Shown piece by piece: positions 39,697 through 49,054 of a stretch of 64,000 nt of DNA. The notes beneath the pieces are model-generated. The model saw only the letters and a program-made list of their open reading frames with translations. It ran no database searches and was not told where the DNA came from. Both the position numbers and the translations under genes were made by a program. The DNA is from JAQBDA01 sp963709875 (GTDB lineage: Bacteria; Chloroflexota; Anaerolineae; Anaerolineales; UBA4823), in NCBI GenBank assembly GCA_963709875.1, contig CAVPYB010000003.1, forward strand, positions 434,001 to 498,000. Reading direction: 5' to 3'. The stretch's first letter is position 1. Every line of letters starts with the position of its first letter.

Positions 39697-40974
39697 CTAA
39701 GGTGTCTGGCTTGGCAATAAGTCGGGAGTAACCGTCGCTGTACTCGTAGATGCGGCGGTTTGTGTTGGCAGCACAGCGGTAGTCCCGGTTGGAGTTGGAG
39801 TTGGCGTTTGTGTTGAGCTTAAGGTCGAGGTCGGTACAGGAGACTGCCCTGCAGTTGCGGTCACAGAGAACATTGGAGTAGGCGTGGTCGATGGTTGGAG
39901 GGTGACAGCAGGAGTCCATATTAGAGTAGCCGATGTCACCGGTGTGAGAGTCAAGCCTGCCAAAAGCGTCGGGCTGGGCGTATACGTAGGTGTCGGTGTT
40001 TCAGTGAGAGGCGCAGGCGTCTCTGTCGGTGGCGAGCATTTCTCAGCAGCATATTGGGCGGTGGGCTGGATGCCTCCACCGCCGCCATATGAGATTGCCA
40101 GCTCGTACTGAGCCTGGGCACTGCACCATTCTTCTGCCCTGGCAAGCTGATCAGCCAGTTGGATCAACGCTGCCTGATAACGGGCAGATGCCGTCCATCC
40201 CGAAGCATCGCGCAGGAACGGGGCAGCCGAAGCCACCAATCCGAAGTAATATACCGCCTGCTCCGGGTACACCTCCCAAAAACCAGAGCCCATCATGTAA
40301 TAACGTGCAAGATCGCGATAAGTCAAGGCTTCTGCATCCAATGGACCAATCCGTTCAACCAGCGCCAGATCGTAGATGCCACCCTCCAGGTTGCCATCAT
40401 CTTTGATCTTACTAATGCCACGGTTTCGCAGTGAGCGAAAGAGCATGCCGTCAACCTCGACCACACGGTATCCAGGGTCTGCCTGTCTTAAAGCCAGGAT
40501 CGCGTTAATCGTCCCATCCCAATCGTCCTGAGCGAATTGTGAGGTCACCCGGGAGTACAGCTCTTCTACCGGTCGCAGATCGCGGGTGGGAATGGGGGTA
40601 ATAGTGGGCGGTACCAGGGTTGGGGTAGCAGTGGCGTAAATTATAGCGAGAGCCTCAGCCAATTTATCTGCTGCTCCTGGGAAACCCGGGTCTTGTGACA
40701 GGATGTACTCAAATCGCTGACGGGCGATATCATATTGTTCCTGGTCAAAATCCTCCACTCCCCACGCGTATTGTTCTGCAAGAGATAGCCTGGAAATGGC
40801 TGATTGTGTGCTATGCCAATTAGCCTGTCCGACCTGGTAGCCTCCCGCTGCGCCGAGAGCAGCCATGCTGATAAAAGCCGCCAGGGCGATAAACAGCCAG
40901 ATCAGCCAGGTTATGATGCGTTTCTTTCTCAAGCCTGGATTTTGGCGCGCTGAGACGATATCCGGTTTAGCCAT
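39697..40974 (-). CDS. Membrane-anchored TPR-like protein with Thr/Pro-rich tail
   Basis: 425 aa. It has one membrane helix (about 20-45), then helical repeat regions (about 60-310) with TPR-like pairs (QYDIARQRFEYILSQDPGF is typical). A low-complexity Thr/Pro/Ser tail of about 110 residues follows (TPTPTPTGT-type runs), likely an extracytoplasmic linker. It starts just after a charged KKRI segment, so the N-terminus is cytoplasmic. The stop lies 2 nt before the LCP gene, which suggests a joint envelope role. Function unknown. Confidence 0.75.
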   Translation of the reverse strand: MAKPDIVSARQNPGLRKKRIITWLIWLFIALAAFISMAALGAAGGYQVGQANWHSTQSAISRLSLAEQYAWGVEDFDQEQYDIARQRFEYILSQDPGFPGAADKLAEALAIIYATATPTLVPPTITPIPTRDLRPVEELYSRVTSQFAQDDWDGTINAILALRQADPGYRVVEVDGMLFRSLRNRGISKIKDDGNLEGGIYDLALVERIGPLDAEALTYRDLARYYMMGSGFWEVYPEQAVYYFGLVASAAPFLRDASGWTASARYQAALIQLADQLARAEEWCSAQAQYELAISYGGGGGIQPTAQYAAEKCSPPTETPAPLTETPTPTYTPSPTLLAGLTLTPVTSATLIWTPAVTLQPSTTPTPMFSVTATAGQSPVPTSTLSSTQTPTPTPTGTTAVLPTQTAASTSTATVTPDLLPSQTP

Positions 40975-41116
40975 ATCAAATAACAGGACGAATCTAGGAT
41001 GCTTTCAGTTCCAACGATGCTGTTTTGGGGTCGAGAATATGGGAAATCATAGAATTTCTATCCATGCTGAATACGATTCCCCCCATAAGTAGAATTGCAA
41101 AGGTCAACTCAGGCAG

Positions 41117-41521
41117 CTACATATAGCCGTCCGTTATCTCCCTGCAGCAGCGCACGAAATCCAAAACCGTTGGCACGCTGCGCATCAGCACGGCCATATT
41201 CCCTTTCACACCGAGTTTCCGGGTGAGCAGGGCTTGCATCGGGTCAATCTCTCCTTTTAGCAGGCGTATATAATTCTCGTATGGACCGTTCAAAGTGAAT
41301 ACGGATTTGTATTCGCCTGCCTCCTCAATGAGATGTGCTTCCCTGCACTGGCCATGCCACAGGTCCAAATAGAATCTGACCGGCTCACTGAGTGAGCCTC
41401 CTGGATTGATCTCGAAGGTCATATCCCCTTCCCAATTTCGTGCAATCTGGGCATATTTTTCATCCGAATTCAGCTTTTCCATCAATGCCTGCAGCCAGGC
41501 TTCGTTTGGGAATGTTGCCAT
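41117..41521 (-). CDS. SCP2-like sterol-carrier domain protein
   Basis: 134 aa. A small SCP2-fold domain that binds hydrophobic ligands. Recognisable features are MTFEINPGGSLSEPVRFYLDL and, near the end, KLGVKGNMAVLMR, the conserved helix of the family. A GGATG-type ribosome site precedes ATG. Ligand unknown. It is downstream of tRNA-Leu but separated from it by a terminator. Confidence 0.8.
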   Translation of the reverse strand: MATFPNEAWLQALMEKLNSDEKYAQIARNWEGDMTFEINPGGSLSEPVRFYLDLWHGQCREAHLIEEAGEYKSVFTLNGPYENYIRLLKGEIDPMQALLTRKLGVKGNMAVLMRSVPTVLDFVRCCREITDGYM

Positions 41522-41534
41522 TTTTACATCCTTT

Positions 41535-41565
41535 GATAAAATAAAACCGCCTTCTAAGCGGTTTT
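41535..41565 (-). terminator. Rho-independent terminator of tRNA-Leu
   Basis: On the - strand AAAACCGC-TTAGAAG-GCGGTTTT is followed by ATTTTATC. It begins 3 nt after the tRNA 3' end. Confidence 0.85.
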
Positions 41566-41567
41566 AA

Positions 41568-41649
41568 TGCGCTGGGTGGGAGTTGAACCCACACGCCTTG
41601 CGGCACATGGCCCTCAACCATGCCTGTCTGCCAATTCCAGCACCAGCGC
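41568..41649 (-). tRNA. tRNA-Leu (GAG)
   Basis: Class II cloverleaf: acceptor GCGCTGG/CCAGCGC, anticodon stem CATGG/CCATG around TTGAGGG (anticodon GAG), short variable arm TGCC-GCAA-GGCG, and T-arm GTGGG-TTCAACT-CCCAC. CCA is not encoded. Confidence 0.95.
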
Positions 41650-41661
41650 TTGAATAGAAGT

Positions 41662-41689
41662 ATTATAATCGGCTCTGGAACATTGTCAA
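41662..41689 (-). promoter_or_regulatory. Consensus sigma-70 promoter of tRNA-Leu
   Basis: On the - strand TTGACA (41689-41684) and TATAAT (41667-41662) are separated by 16 nt. The tRNA starts 12 nt downstream. The box lies within the plsX 5' region on the opposite strand. Confidence 0.85.
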
Positions 41690-41718
41690 GCGAGCAGAGA
41701 ATAGGAGTACAACCGACC

Positions 41719-42739
41719 ATGCGCATCGTATTGGACGCAATGGGGAGTGATACACACCCAGCCCCAGAAGTTCAGGCAGCCATAGAAGCTACCCGTGACT
41801 CTCAAGATGAAATCATCCTGGTTGGCCCGGAACAAGAGCTGCACGACCGGCTGCGCCGTATAACACCAGAATACCCATTTGTCCAGGTCGTACACGCCCC
41901 TGAAGTACTCGAGATGAGTGATAAGCCAGCGGAGAATGCCAGGAGGAAGACGCAAAATTCGATGTCGGTTGGCATGAGCCTGATCAAGAACGGTGAAGCA
42001 GATGCATTCATCACAGCAGGAAACACCGGCGGGGCGATGGCAACGGCACTATTCCAGCTCGGCAGGATACGAGGCGTCAAGCGACCTGCATTGACTGCAT
42101 TGTTCCCGGTAAAAAATGGTTACTGCACAGTCCTCGACATCGGAGCAAATGCGGATTGCAAACCCGAGTACCTGATGCAGTTTGCCATCATGGGTTCGAT
42201 CTATTCCAATAAGGTCATGGGCATATCAAACCCACGTGTTGCCCTGCTCTCCAACGGGGAAGAAGCTGGAAAAGGGAATGAATTAGTCAAGGAAACCTTT
42301 CCTCTGATTCAAGCCAGTGGACTGAATTTTATAGGAAATGTAGAGGGTAAGGAGCTGTTTGGAGGGGAGGTAGATGTAGTTGTCGCAGATGGTTTTACAG
42401 GGAATATCTTGCTGAAATCCAGTGAGGCGGTTGCCAAGCTGATCACAGAGCTGCTCAGAGAAGAGCTGACCAGCAGCCTGCGCACAAAAGCAGGCGCGCT
42501 GCTTGCCAGACCTGCCTTCGCCGGAATAAAGAAGATGATGGATCCGGCAGAGGTTGGGGCTGCTCCGCTGCTGGGTGTGGATGGACTGGTATTCATCGGA
42601 CACGGCAGGTCAAACTGCACGCGCACTGGTCAACGCCATCCGGGTTGCCAAGCAGGCTGTCAGCTCGGAATTGCTCCAGGCACTTCGTGCCGCGATCCAG
42701 GAGCGCCTTGCTCAATCCAAGCCCAAGGTTGCCGTATGA
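41719..42739 (+). CDS. plsX: Phosphate acyltransferase PlsX (frameshifted)
   Basis: About 339 aa after removing one extra T near 42616. It makes acyl-phosphate from acyl-ACP for phospholipid synthesis. Motifs are VLDAMGSDTHPAPEV, SMSVGMSLIKNGEADAFITAGNTGG (in part), LDIGANADC, and GHGRSN where the frame breaks. The remaining NAIRVAKQAV and C-terminal helix lie in the next frame and end at 42739. ATG 41719 follows an AGGAG site. Its stop overlaps fabF by ATGA, the expected lipid-gene order. Confidence 0.92.
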
Positions 42740-44001
42740 GTGCTGCCATAAATAACAGACAGCGGGTTATGATAACAGGACTAGGTGCGATCTCCCCTCT
42801 CGGAAGCTCGGTTGAGCTGTTCTGGGATGGCATCATCAACGGCAGGTCAGGCATCCGCCGGATCACCCAATTCGACGCCACCGAGATGCCATGCCAAATT
42901 GCCGGTGAGATTCCTGATTTTAATGTCGAAGGGTACATGGAGCGCAAAGAGGCGCGCCGCTATACACGCAGCTCCCACATCGCTCTGGCAGCCGCCACAC
43001 AGGCTGTGGCGGATGCTGGTCTCCCGGATACAATGCCCAATCCAGAGCGTGCAGGAGTGATATTTGGGACAGGCATCGGCGGTGTGGATCGGATGGATGA
43101 AGGGATGCAGATCCTTCGCACTCACGGATTGAGCAAGATAAACCCTTTCTTCCTGCCTAGCGCCGTTCCAAATGTAGCCGCTTATTTGATAGCCAGGCAG
43201 TTCCAGTGCCTTGGACCGAACAGCACCATCGTCACATCGTGCGCCACCGGCACCCAGGTTGTCGGTGAAGCCGCCGAGCTGATCCGGGGTGGTAGGGCGG
43301 ATATCGTTGTCTGTGGGGGGACAGAGGCACAGATCCAGATCTATTCCATCGGTGGGTTTTCCGTACTGCGAGCTCTGCCGGTAAACTATAACGACGAGCC
43401 TGAGAGAGCCTCGCGCCCGTTCGATGCTGCAAGAGAAGGTTTCGTGTTCTCTGAAGGCGCTGGCAGCCTTGTTCTGGAAAACTTAGAGCATGCCGTAGCA
43501 CGCGGCGCCCGGATCTATGCCGAAATACTCGGTCATGCCTCATCTAACGACGGTTTTCACATCATCGCGCCTGACCCTGAGGCGATGGGGCCAACCCGCG
43601 CTATGCGCTGGGCACTGCGGGACGCTGGGATCGATCCACAAGCGGTCGATTACATAAACGCACACGGTACTTCAACCCCGCTGAACGACGAGACCGAGAC
43701 AAGAGCCATCAAAATGGTGTTCGGCGATCACGCCTACAAGGTAATGATCAGCTCGATAAAATCTATGATTGGTCACCCGATGGGCGCTTCGGGTGCGCTC
43801 GAAGCGATCGCCTGCGCCCTGGCAATAAGGAAAGAATTAATCCCACCAACAATAAACTACCAAACCCCTGACCCCGAATGCGATCTCGATTACGTTCCGA
43901 ACCAGGCACGGAGAAAAACAGTAAACACGATCCTTTCGAATTCATTCGGCGTAGGAGGACAAAATGCCTGCCTCGTATTAGGCAGGTATCAGGAGAATTA
44001 A
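42736..44001 (+). CDS. fabF: 3-oxoacyl-[acyl-carrier-protein] synthase II
   Basis: 421 aa. It condenses malonyl-ACP with acyl-ACP in fatty-acid elongation. The nucleophilic Cys lies in VTSCATGTQ (about residue 169), with the two histidines in NAHGTSTPLND and IGHPMGASG. The start MSAAINNRQRVMITGLGAIS is at ATG 42736 and overlaps the plsX stop. FabB is excluded by overall pattern and length. No acpP is visible between plsX and fabF. Confidence 0.96.
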   Translation: MSAAINNRQRVMITGLGAISPLGSSVELFWDGIINGRSGIRRITQFDATEMPCQIAGEIPDFNVEGYMERKEARRYTRSSHIALAAATQAVADAGLPDTMPNPERAGVIFGTGIGGVDRMDEGMQILRTHGLSKINPFFLPSAVPNVAAYLIARQFQCLGPNSTIVTSCATGTQVVGEAAELIRGGRADIVVCGGTEAQIQIYSIGGFSVLRALPVNYNDEPERASRPFDAAREGFVFSEGAGSLVLENLEHAVARGARIYAEILGHASSNDGFHIIAPDPEAMGPTRAMRWALRDAGIDPQAVDYINAHGTSTPLNDETETRAIKMVFGDHAYKVMISSIKSMIGHPMGASGALEAIACALAIRKELIPPTINYQTPDPECDLDYVPNQARRKTVNTILSNSFGVGGQNACLVLGRYQEN

Positions 44002-44009
44002 AGATCCAA

Positions 44010-44714
44010 ATGAATATTGAAACCAATGAAAATTTGATCCGCAGGAATGCGCGTATCGCACAGATCAGCATGGTCGCAGGACTGCTGGTCCTGGTCGGAG
44101 GCATGGTGCTCTCTTTTCGCTCTGCCGAACAGTTCGGGCTTTCTCTGGCAGCCTTACTGGTTGGATTCGCCCTTTCCCAGATAGGTATTTATTACGGTAA
44201 CCGCTGGGGACGAAGACCACGCCCGGATGAAATACTCAACACTGCGCTGAAAGGACTGGATGGTCGCTATTCCATTTATCATTATGTCACACCCATCTCT
44301 CATCTGCTTGTGGGACCTGCAGGTATCTGGGTGCTCTTGACCCGCAGCCAAAGGGGGGTAATAACATACGAAAAAGGACGCTGGCGTCAGCGGGGTGGTG
44401 GAGTGATGATGACTTATCTGAGGATTTTTGCTCAAGAGGGTCTCGGACGACCCGAGCTGGATATCCAGCATGAGCTCGAAAATCTTGAGAAATTCCTGCG
44501 CAACCTGCTGGAGGAGGATGATCTTCCGTCGTTAAATGCCGCCCTGGTCTTCACCAACGAAAATGTTGAAATTGCCATTGATGAAAATATGGACCTGCCA
44601 GCCCCCACACTGCCTGTCGGGAAGCTGAAAGATTACTTGCGAAAATTTGCCAAGGGGAAACCCATCTCCATGGATAAATCTCAGGAAATCCAACGATTGA
44701 TCGCAGAAGCCTGA
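44010..44714 (+). CDS. Two-helix membrane protein with NERD-like domain
   Basis: 234 aa. Two membrane helices lie at about 17-35 and 42-62. A soluble domain then begins with ALKGLDGRYSIYHY and runs through VGPAGIWVLLTRSQRGVITY, which resembles the start of nuclease-related NERD domains. The typical catalytic residues are not all clear. ATG 44010 is used because homology and the hydrophobic region start soon after. The longer frame from 43878 would overlap fabF heavily. It ends at a bidirectional hairpin. Confidence 0.65.
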   Translation: MNIETNENLIRRNARIAQISMVAGLLVLVGGMVLSFRSAEQFGLSLAALLVGFALSQIGIYYGNRWGRRPRPDEILNTALKGLDGRYSIYHYVTPISHLLVGPAGIWVLLTRSQRGVITYEKGRWRQRGGGVMMTYLRIFAQEGLGRPELDIQHELENLEKFLRNLLEEDDLPSLNAALVFTNENVEIAIDENMDLPAPTLPVGKLKDYLRKFAKGKPISMDKSQEIQRLIAEA

Positions 44715-44745
44715 GAAAGAGTAAGAAATCACTGGCTTGTAATTA

Positions 44746-44787
44746 AAATGGGCTGGCTACCGGGATCGAATGGCAGCCAGCCCATTT
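44746..44787. terminator. Bidirectional terminator hairpin
   Basis: AAATGGGCTGGCT and AGCCAGCCCATTT are exact complements with a 16-nt loop. It lies between convergent genes, with an A/T-rich flank on each side of the stem. Confidence 0.82.
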
Positions 44788-44808
44788 AGCTCTATCGCAA
44801 TTCGCCGC

Positions 44809-45285
44809 TTATCCCCTCTCCTCCGTCCACCGGTCAAAATCTACCGGCAGACCCTTTGCACCTTCAAGGTTGGCGTATAAGAAATTTGCCTCTTCGAGAT
44901 TTGCATGCCAGAAGTTCGCTCTGACAAGCACTGCTCCTCGCAAGTTTGCCCCTCGCAGGTCTACTTCCCTTAAATCTGCATCCGTAAGGTCCGCCCCGCG
45001 GAAATCCGTACCGGAGAGATTTGCCCCACGTAGGACTGCGCTATTGAGGGTTGCCTCGCTCATATCCGCGTAACTCAAATTCGCCAGTTGGAGGTTGCTT
45101 CTCGACATATCCGTCTGAGAGAAGGTGCTGCGACTCAGATCAGCCAGGGAGAGATCAGCGGCAGCCAATGATAGCCCGTTTAATGAGAGCTGGCTGAGAT
45201 CAACGCCCCGCAGGACGATCCCCGCGCCTCTCCCACTGCTGCCGGCAATCAGCTTAATAACATCTGAGCGAGTTAGATCTGCCAT
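44809..45285 (-). CDS. Pentapeptide-repeat protein
   Basis: 158 aa, mostly A(N/D)LxX repeats (ADLSLADLS, ANLSGTDFRGADLTDADL and so on), which fold as a right-handed quadrilateral beta-helix. About 20 repeats span residues 28-145. GGAGGGG lies before ATG. It follows fba by 35 nt in the same direction and could be co-transcribed. Such proteins may act as structural or gyrase-protecting factors, but nothing here decides this. Confidence 0.88.
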   Translation of the reverse strand: MADLTRSDVIKLIAGSSGRGAGIVLRGVDLSQLSLNGLSLAAADLSLADLSRSTFSQTDMSRSNLQLANLSYADMSEATLNSAVLRGANLSGTDFRGADLTDADLREVDLRGANLRGAVLVRANFWHANLEEANFLYANLEGAKGLPVDFDRWTEERG

Positions 45286-45320
45286 CCTTACCCCTCCGGT
45301 AGATGAACCTGGAATAATAC

Positions 45321-46271
45321 TCAGGCCGCGAGCATATTCCGGACCGCCTCTAGCTGCCCGGCACTGCCAAGTTTTTGGTTCTTCCCGGCGATAAAATTGG
45401 CGTATTCGGACATGAATGCCTTTCCCGGTGGGCGCAGATCGAAGTTCTCAGGGTGTTCATTGAAATACTCGCGATGCACACGTGTCCAGACCAACCTGCC
45501 ATCTGTGTCGATATTGACCTTGGTCACGCCCAATTTGGCGGCAAAAAGGAATTTATCCGCATCCACACCCTTCGCACCCTTTAGCTGCCCACCAGCCTGA
45601 TTTATCCGCTGAACCTCTTCCTGCGGTACAGAGCTGCTGCCGTGCATGACGAGGGGAAAGCCGGGCAGACGTTTCTGGATCTCTTCCAGCACATCCAGCC
45701 TGAGAGCCTGCGAACCGCTGAATTTGTATGCACCATGGCTGGTGCCTATGGCCACTGCCAGAGAGTCGCAGCCCGACCGCTCGACGAATTCTTCGGCCTG
45801 GTCCGGGTTGGTCAGTTTGGCATCCGCTTCGCTCACAGATACGTGCTCTTCGACACCGCCAAGCATGCCCAGCTCCGCCTCAACAACGACACCTTTATCA
45901 TGAGCATAGTCAACCACACGCTTGGTTGTGGCAATATTTCCATCAAACGGTTCATGGCTGGCATCGATCATCACTGAGCTGTAAAAACCGCTATCGATGC
46001 AGTCGTAACACGCTTGCTCGTCACCGTGGTCCAGATGGACTGCGAAAATGGCATCCGGGAATACCTCTTCGGCACTGTAGATCAGCCCTTCCAGCATTTT
46101 CTTGTGTGTATAGGAACGGGCGCCTTTACTGATCTGGATAATGAAGGGTGCCTGGCTGTCCAGGTTCCCGCGGAACAAACCCATCGTCTGTTCCAGATTA
46201 TTGATATTGTAGGCGCCTATCGCATACTTCCCGTAAGCTGCCTCGAACAGTTTTTTTGTTGTGACGATCAT
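45321..46271 (-). CDS. fba: Fructose-bisphosphate aldolase, class II
   Basis: 316 aa zinc aldolase of glycolysis. Metal ligands and active-site motifs are visible: AVHLDHGD (catalytic region), VVVEAELG, AIGTSHGAYK, VMHGSSS and VNIDTDGR. The length fits the type that includes 1,6-bisphosphate and, in some relatives, tagatose or other ketose bisphosphates. AGAAGGAGC precedes ATG. An ISL3 element ends 79 nt upstream on the same strand. Confidence 0.93.
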   Translation of the reverse strand: MIVTTKKLFEAAYGKYAIGAYNINNLEQTMGLFRGNLDSQAPFIIQISKGARSYTHKKMLEGLIYSAEEVFPDAIFAVHLDHGDEQACYDCIDSGFYSSVMIDASHEPFDGNIATTKRVVDYAHDKGVVVEAELGMLGGVEEHVSVSEADAKLTNPDQAEEFVERSGCDSLAVAIGTSHGAYKFSGSQALRLDVLEEIQKRLPGFPLVMHGSSSVPQEEVQRINQAGGQLKGAKGVDADKFLFAAKLGVTKVNIDTDGRLVWTRVHREYFNEHPENFDLRPPGKAFMSEYANFIAGKNQKLGSAGQLEAVRNMLAA

Positions 46272-46349
46272 TTTTTGCTCCTTCTAAGATTTTTTAATGC
46301 CTTTCAGAGATATTATCAGAATTATAACTCAATCTAATTGATGCTATTT

Positions 46350-47418
46350 GGGGCTCATTGGGAGTTACCGTGATTGAGCCACATATGGTGGTCGGGCAGC
46401 GAACAGGCGATAGCCTTCCAGATCGAGGGAGATACGTTGGAAAAGATGGGCCAGGTTGAACAATCCATAGCAGCGCCGCTTGAGGACCTTCAGCTTGTTG
46501 TTCAAGCCTTCGACGAAGCCGCTATTATCTCGGTTGACGAAATAGTTGAGGATTTCCTGCCACCAGCGGCCCAGAGTATTGAGGAACTTGTCGAAGCAGC
46601 GCAACTCGCTTCGAGCGACGCGTTTGATCCAGGCTCGGATTTTGGTTTTGGCTCTGGCTGGGGAAATGTGCTGGTCAAAGATGGCGGTCAATTGCTGCTG
46701 CAGGTCATAAGCCTGCTTCAGTTCAGGCGAGTAGCGGAAAAGCAATCGGAGGAGACGTCTGTCTTCAGCAGTCAGGTCGGAGGGTTTCTTGCGCAAAGCC
46801 CACAGGCTGCCCTTCAGTTGTTTGTACTCTGTGGCTGGAAGCTCCTTTTTCAGACGCCCGAGTTCCTGTTTGCGCAAATCATCCAGACCATCTCGGTAAG
46901 CTCTAGCGACATGGAAACGATCAATCACGATGCGGACATGCTTCAGTTCTTCTCGTACGGCTTCACTAAAGCCTTCGTACATGTCACAACAGACCGTGTG
47001 GATGGTCTGTTGCAAGCGTTGTGGGATGGAACGCAGGAATTCGATCAGGGTATCCTTCTGACGATCAGGCAAAACCGCCAGGATCACCAGGCGATCTCCC
47101 GCCAGGTGGGCTGTCACAATCACTACGAAATTGCGGTGGCCCTTCTTGAGCGCAATCTCATCCATCCCCACAACCCCCAGGGCGCTGTATTGCCCACCAA
47201 TCCACACTGGTGCTGATCCGACGCTCCAGGACACCCAAGACACAGTCGTAGCTCACATTTTCTTTGATGCTCACATCTTCGACCGTCGAATTGACCAGTG
47301 TAGCAGCTGATAATGCCATGCTGTGCGGACTGTTGGGATCACAGGCGATGCTCGTCGTCGGGATGATCTTCACATTCCACGCATGGTAGCGTGGGCGAGG
47401 ATAGCCGAACACCGGCAA
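46350..47418 (-). mobile_element. ISL3-family insertion sequence remnant
   Basis: The left end GGGGCTCATTGGGAGTTACCG at 46350 resembles an ISL3 terminal repeat, 15 nt from the transposase stop. No matching inverted copy was found near 47419-47690, so the right end is truncated or lost. Confidence 0.65.
46365..47418 (-). pseudogene. ISL3-family transposase, frameshifted
   Basis: The main frame (46365-47243) holds the DDE domain: GMDEIALKKGHRNFVVIV, CCDMYEGF, and the IDRFHVARAY block, ending with the SGFVEGLNNKLKVLKRRCYG signature of ISL3. The preceding helix-turn-helix part (VSIKENVSYDCVLGVLERRI) lies in a different frame from 47418, with the break near 47195. The N-terminal zinc-finger region is missing or unrecognisable. 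The element is probably inactive, unless the break is an assembly error. Confidence 0.85.
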
Positions 47419-47687
47419 GTGGCGGAGTCATCCTTCATGCAGTCATGCGGATCTGGCGGTCACGGCGATAATGAGACGTCATTCCAGAAGGATGAAAATG
47501 CTATAACGAGCGAACCGGCTGACCCAGAGATCGAATTTTGCTTGGTGCTAAGAGCCTGTCAATGAGACTGATCCGGATACTTGCAGGCACCCCTAATTGT
47601 CGCTCGCTACCACAGGAAGCACGTAAGACAGTCTCTGTCTTTCCAGGTATCCACGTCAGCCGACATTTTGTCCAAGGAGAGGTTCCG

Positions 47688-48020
47688 ATGGAGATCGTCC
47701 ACAAGGCTTGCGCAGGTTTGGATGTCCACAAGAAGACAGTCGTAGCAGCCATCATCGTTCCGGGAGAGCGGGGCGGGTTACGGAAAGAAGTACGCACCTT
47801 TGGCACCATGACGAGTGATCTGTTAGCGCTTTCAGATTGGCTCATGGCCTGTGAGGTTAGCCATGTAGCTATGGAAAGCACCGGGGAGTATTGGAAACCG
47901 GTGTTCAATATCTTGGAGAACAACTTCGAAGTGCTGTTGGTCAACGCCCAGCACATCAAAGCGGTTCCCGGGCGAAAGACGGATATCAAGGATTTGGAAT
48001 GGATCGCTGAACTGCATTGT
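47688..48020 (+). pseudogene. IS110-family transposase fragment
   Basis: About 110 N-terminal residues of a DEDD transposase: GLDVHKKTVVAAII, AMESTGEYWKPVF, LVNAQHIKAVPGRKTDIKD. Homology stops after WIAELH, near 48015, and the following frame is unrelated. The C-terminal half and the element ends are absent. Ribosome site AAGGAGAGG before ATG 47688. Confidence 0.85.
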
Positions 48021-48457
48021 TGGATACGCCATTGGTGTTGGCGCGAAACAGCGGTATCGTCTCATGAAGATCGGAACCGTGAGCCGTCGTGCGCTCAATG
48101 TCAGCCTCTTGGGTGGGTGTGGCCGGCAATCACTGGCTGGCGGCTAGATTTGGCTGACTTGATAGCTTATCAATTGGGGTTTTCGGTCGCTTTGCAGCAG
48201 CCCTCCCTGCTTAGTTATTTTACAAGAGCCTTTGGGCTTCACACATTCCTGAATATTCGAATGAGTAAATGTGGGGAAAACGATGGGCGAGCTGATTCGC
48301 GACAAATCCAGCCTAGAAACGTATATATGATGGATAGTAAGGTTGTACGAATGGCGAACACCCGACAATCGTATGCGATATAATTGCTATGCCAGATAAG
48401 TGCGGCTATAATTTACCCAGATCGATCTATTATTAACCAAAGTTGAAGGAGAGCGGA
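48021..48457. other. No recognisable gene; degraded insertion-related DNA
   Basis: About 440 nt after the IS110 break. Several stop codons lie in all frames and no family motif is seen. A run reading GAKQRYRLMKIGTVSRRALNV occurs near 48030-48110 but cannot be assigned. The promoter of the next gene is presumably near the AT-rich end. Confidence 0.4.
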
Positions 48458-48991
48458 ATGAGCGACATGCAAGACAGTATTTCCGGAAAGGTAAGCTCCG
48501 ACCTGGATCCATTCAAGGCGATACTCAGCAAAATTCCCGGTTTCGGGGGGTATATCGAGAGACAGGCCAGGCGTGATTCAGACAAATTGCTGCGCGAGAC
48601 CATAGCCAACCGGATCGAAGAACAGTACCAGCGAATTTCAGCCCTGCAGCGCGATTTCATCAGTCAAGGCGAGATTGCCTGGGTCGATGATCTCGAGGCT
48701 GCCGCCCTCAAAATGCGCACCTTTGCGGACCGGGTCCGGAGAGCGACGAGAGGCTACTCAGGGCTATTCGATGCCGTAAAGATCAATGAAGCCGAGCTCA
48801 ACCAGCTCTACCAATACGATGCATCGATGCTGGAACTCGTCGATGAGATCGCCCGCGCGATCGACAATGTCGAGGCTTCGATCGGAAGTGACGGTCTGCC
48901 TGCCTCAATCCGCCATCTGACATCAACCGCCCAAAACTGTATTGATGTGTACAACCGGCGCGAGGAAGCATTCCTGGGCAGCAGTGCCTAA
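48458..48991 (+). CDS. Conserved helical protein beside an SPFH gene
   Basis: Not recognised. 177 aa, almost wholly helical, with charged heptad-like stretches (about 30-75 and 95-140). A glycine-rich turn near the start (SKIPGFGGYIERQARR) may be a membrane- or partner-binding element. No signal peptide or membrane helix is seen. ATG 48458 follows GGAGAGCGGA. The TTG at 48443 in frame is less likely. It is 63 nt before the SPFH gene and read in the same direction, so the two may form a complex. Confidence 0.7.
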   Translation: MSDMQDSISGKVSSDLDPFKAILSKIPGFGGYIERQARRDSDKLLRETIANRIEEQYQRISALQRDFISQGEIAWVDDLEAAALKMRTFADRVRRATRGYSGLFDAVKINEAELNQLYQYDASMLELVDEIARAIDNVEASIGSDGLPASIRHLTSTAQNCIDVYNRREEAFLGSSA

Positions 48992-49054
48992 TCAGGCATA
49001 AAGTCAATCCGGTGGCAACCCACCAGCAGGCTTGATAAATAGAGGAGAACTAAG

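Noticed and set aside
41620..44001. A single PlsX-FabF fusion protein of 793 aa
   Set aside because: It arises from an indel near 42616; the true PlsX end and a separate FabF start with ATGA overlap are visible.
46374..47216. 280-codon open frame on the + strand opposite the ISL3 transposase
   Set aside because: It is the antisense of a clear ISL3 transposase; no family motif or ribosome site.
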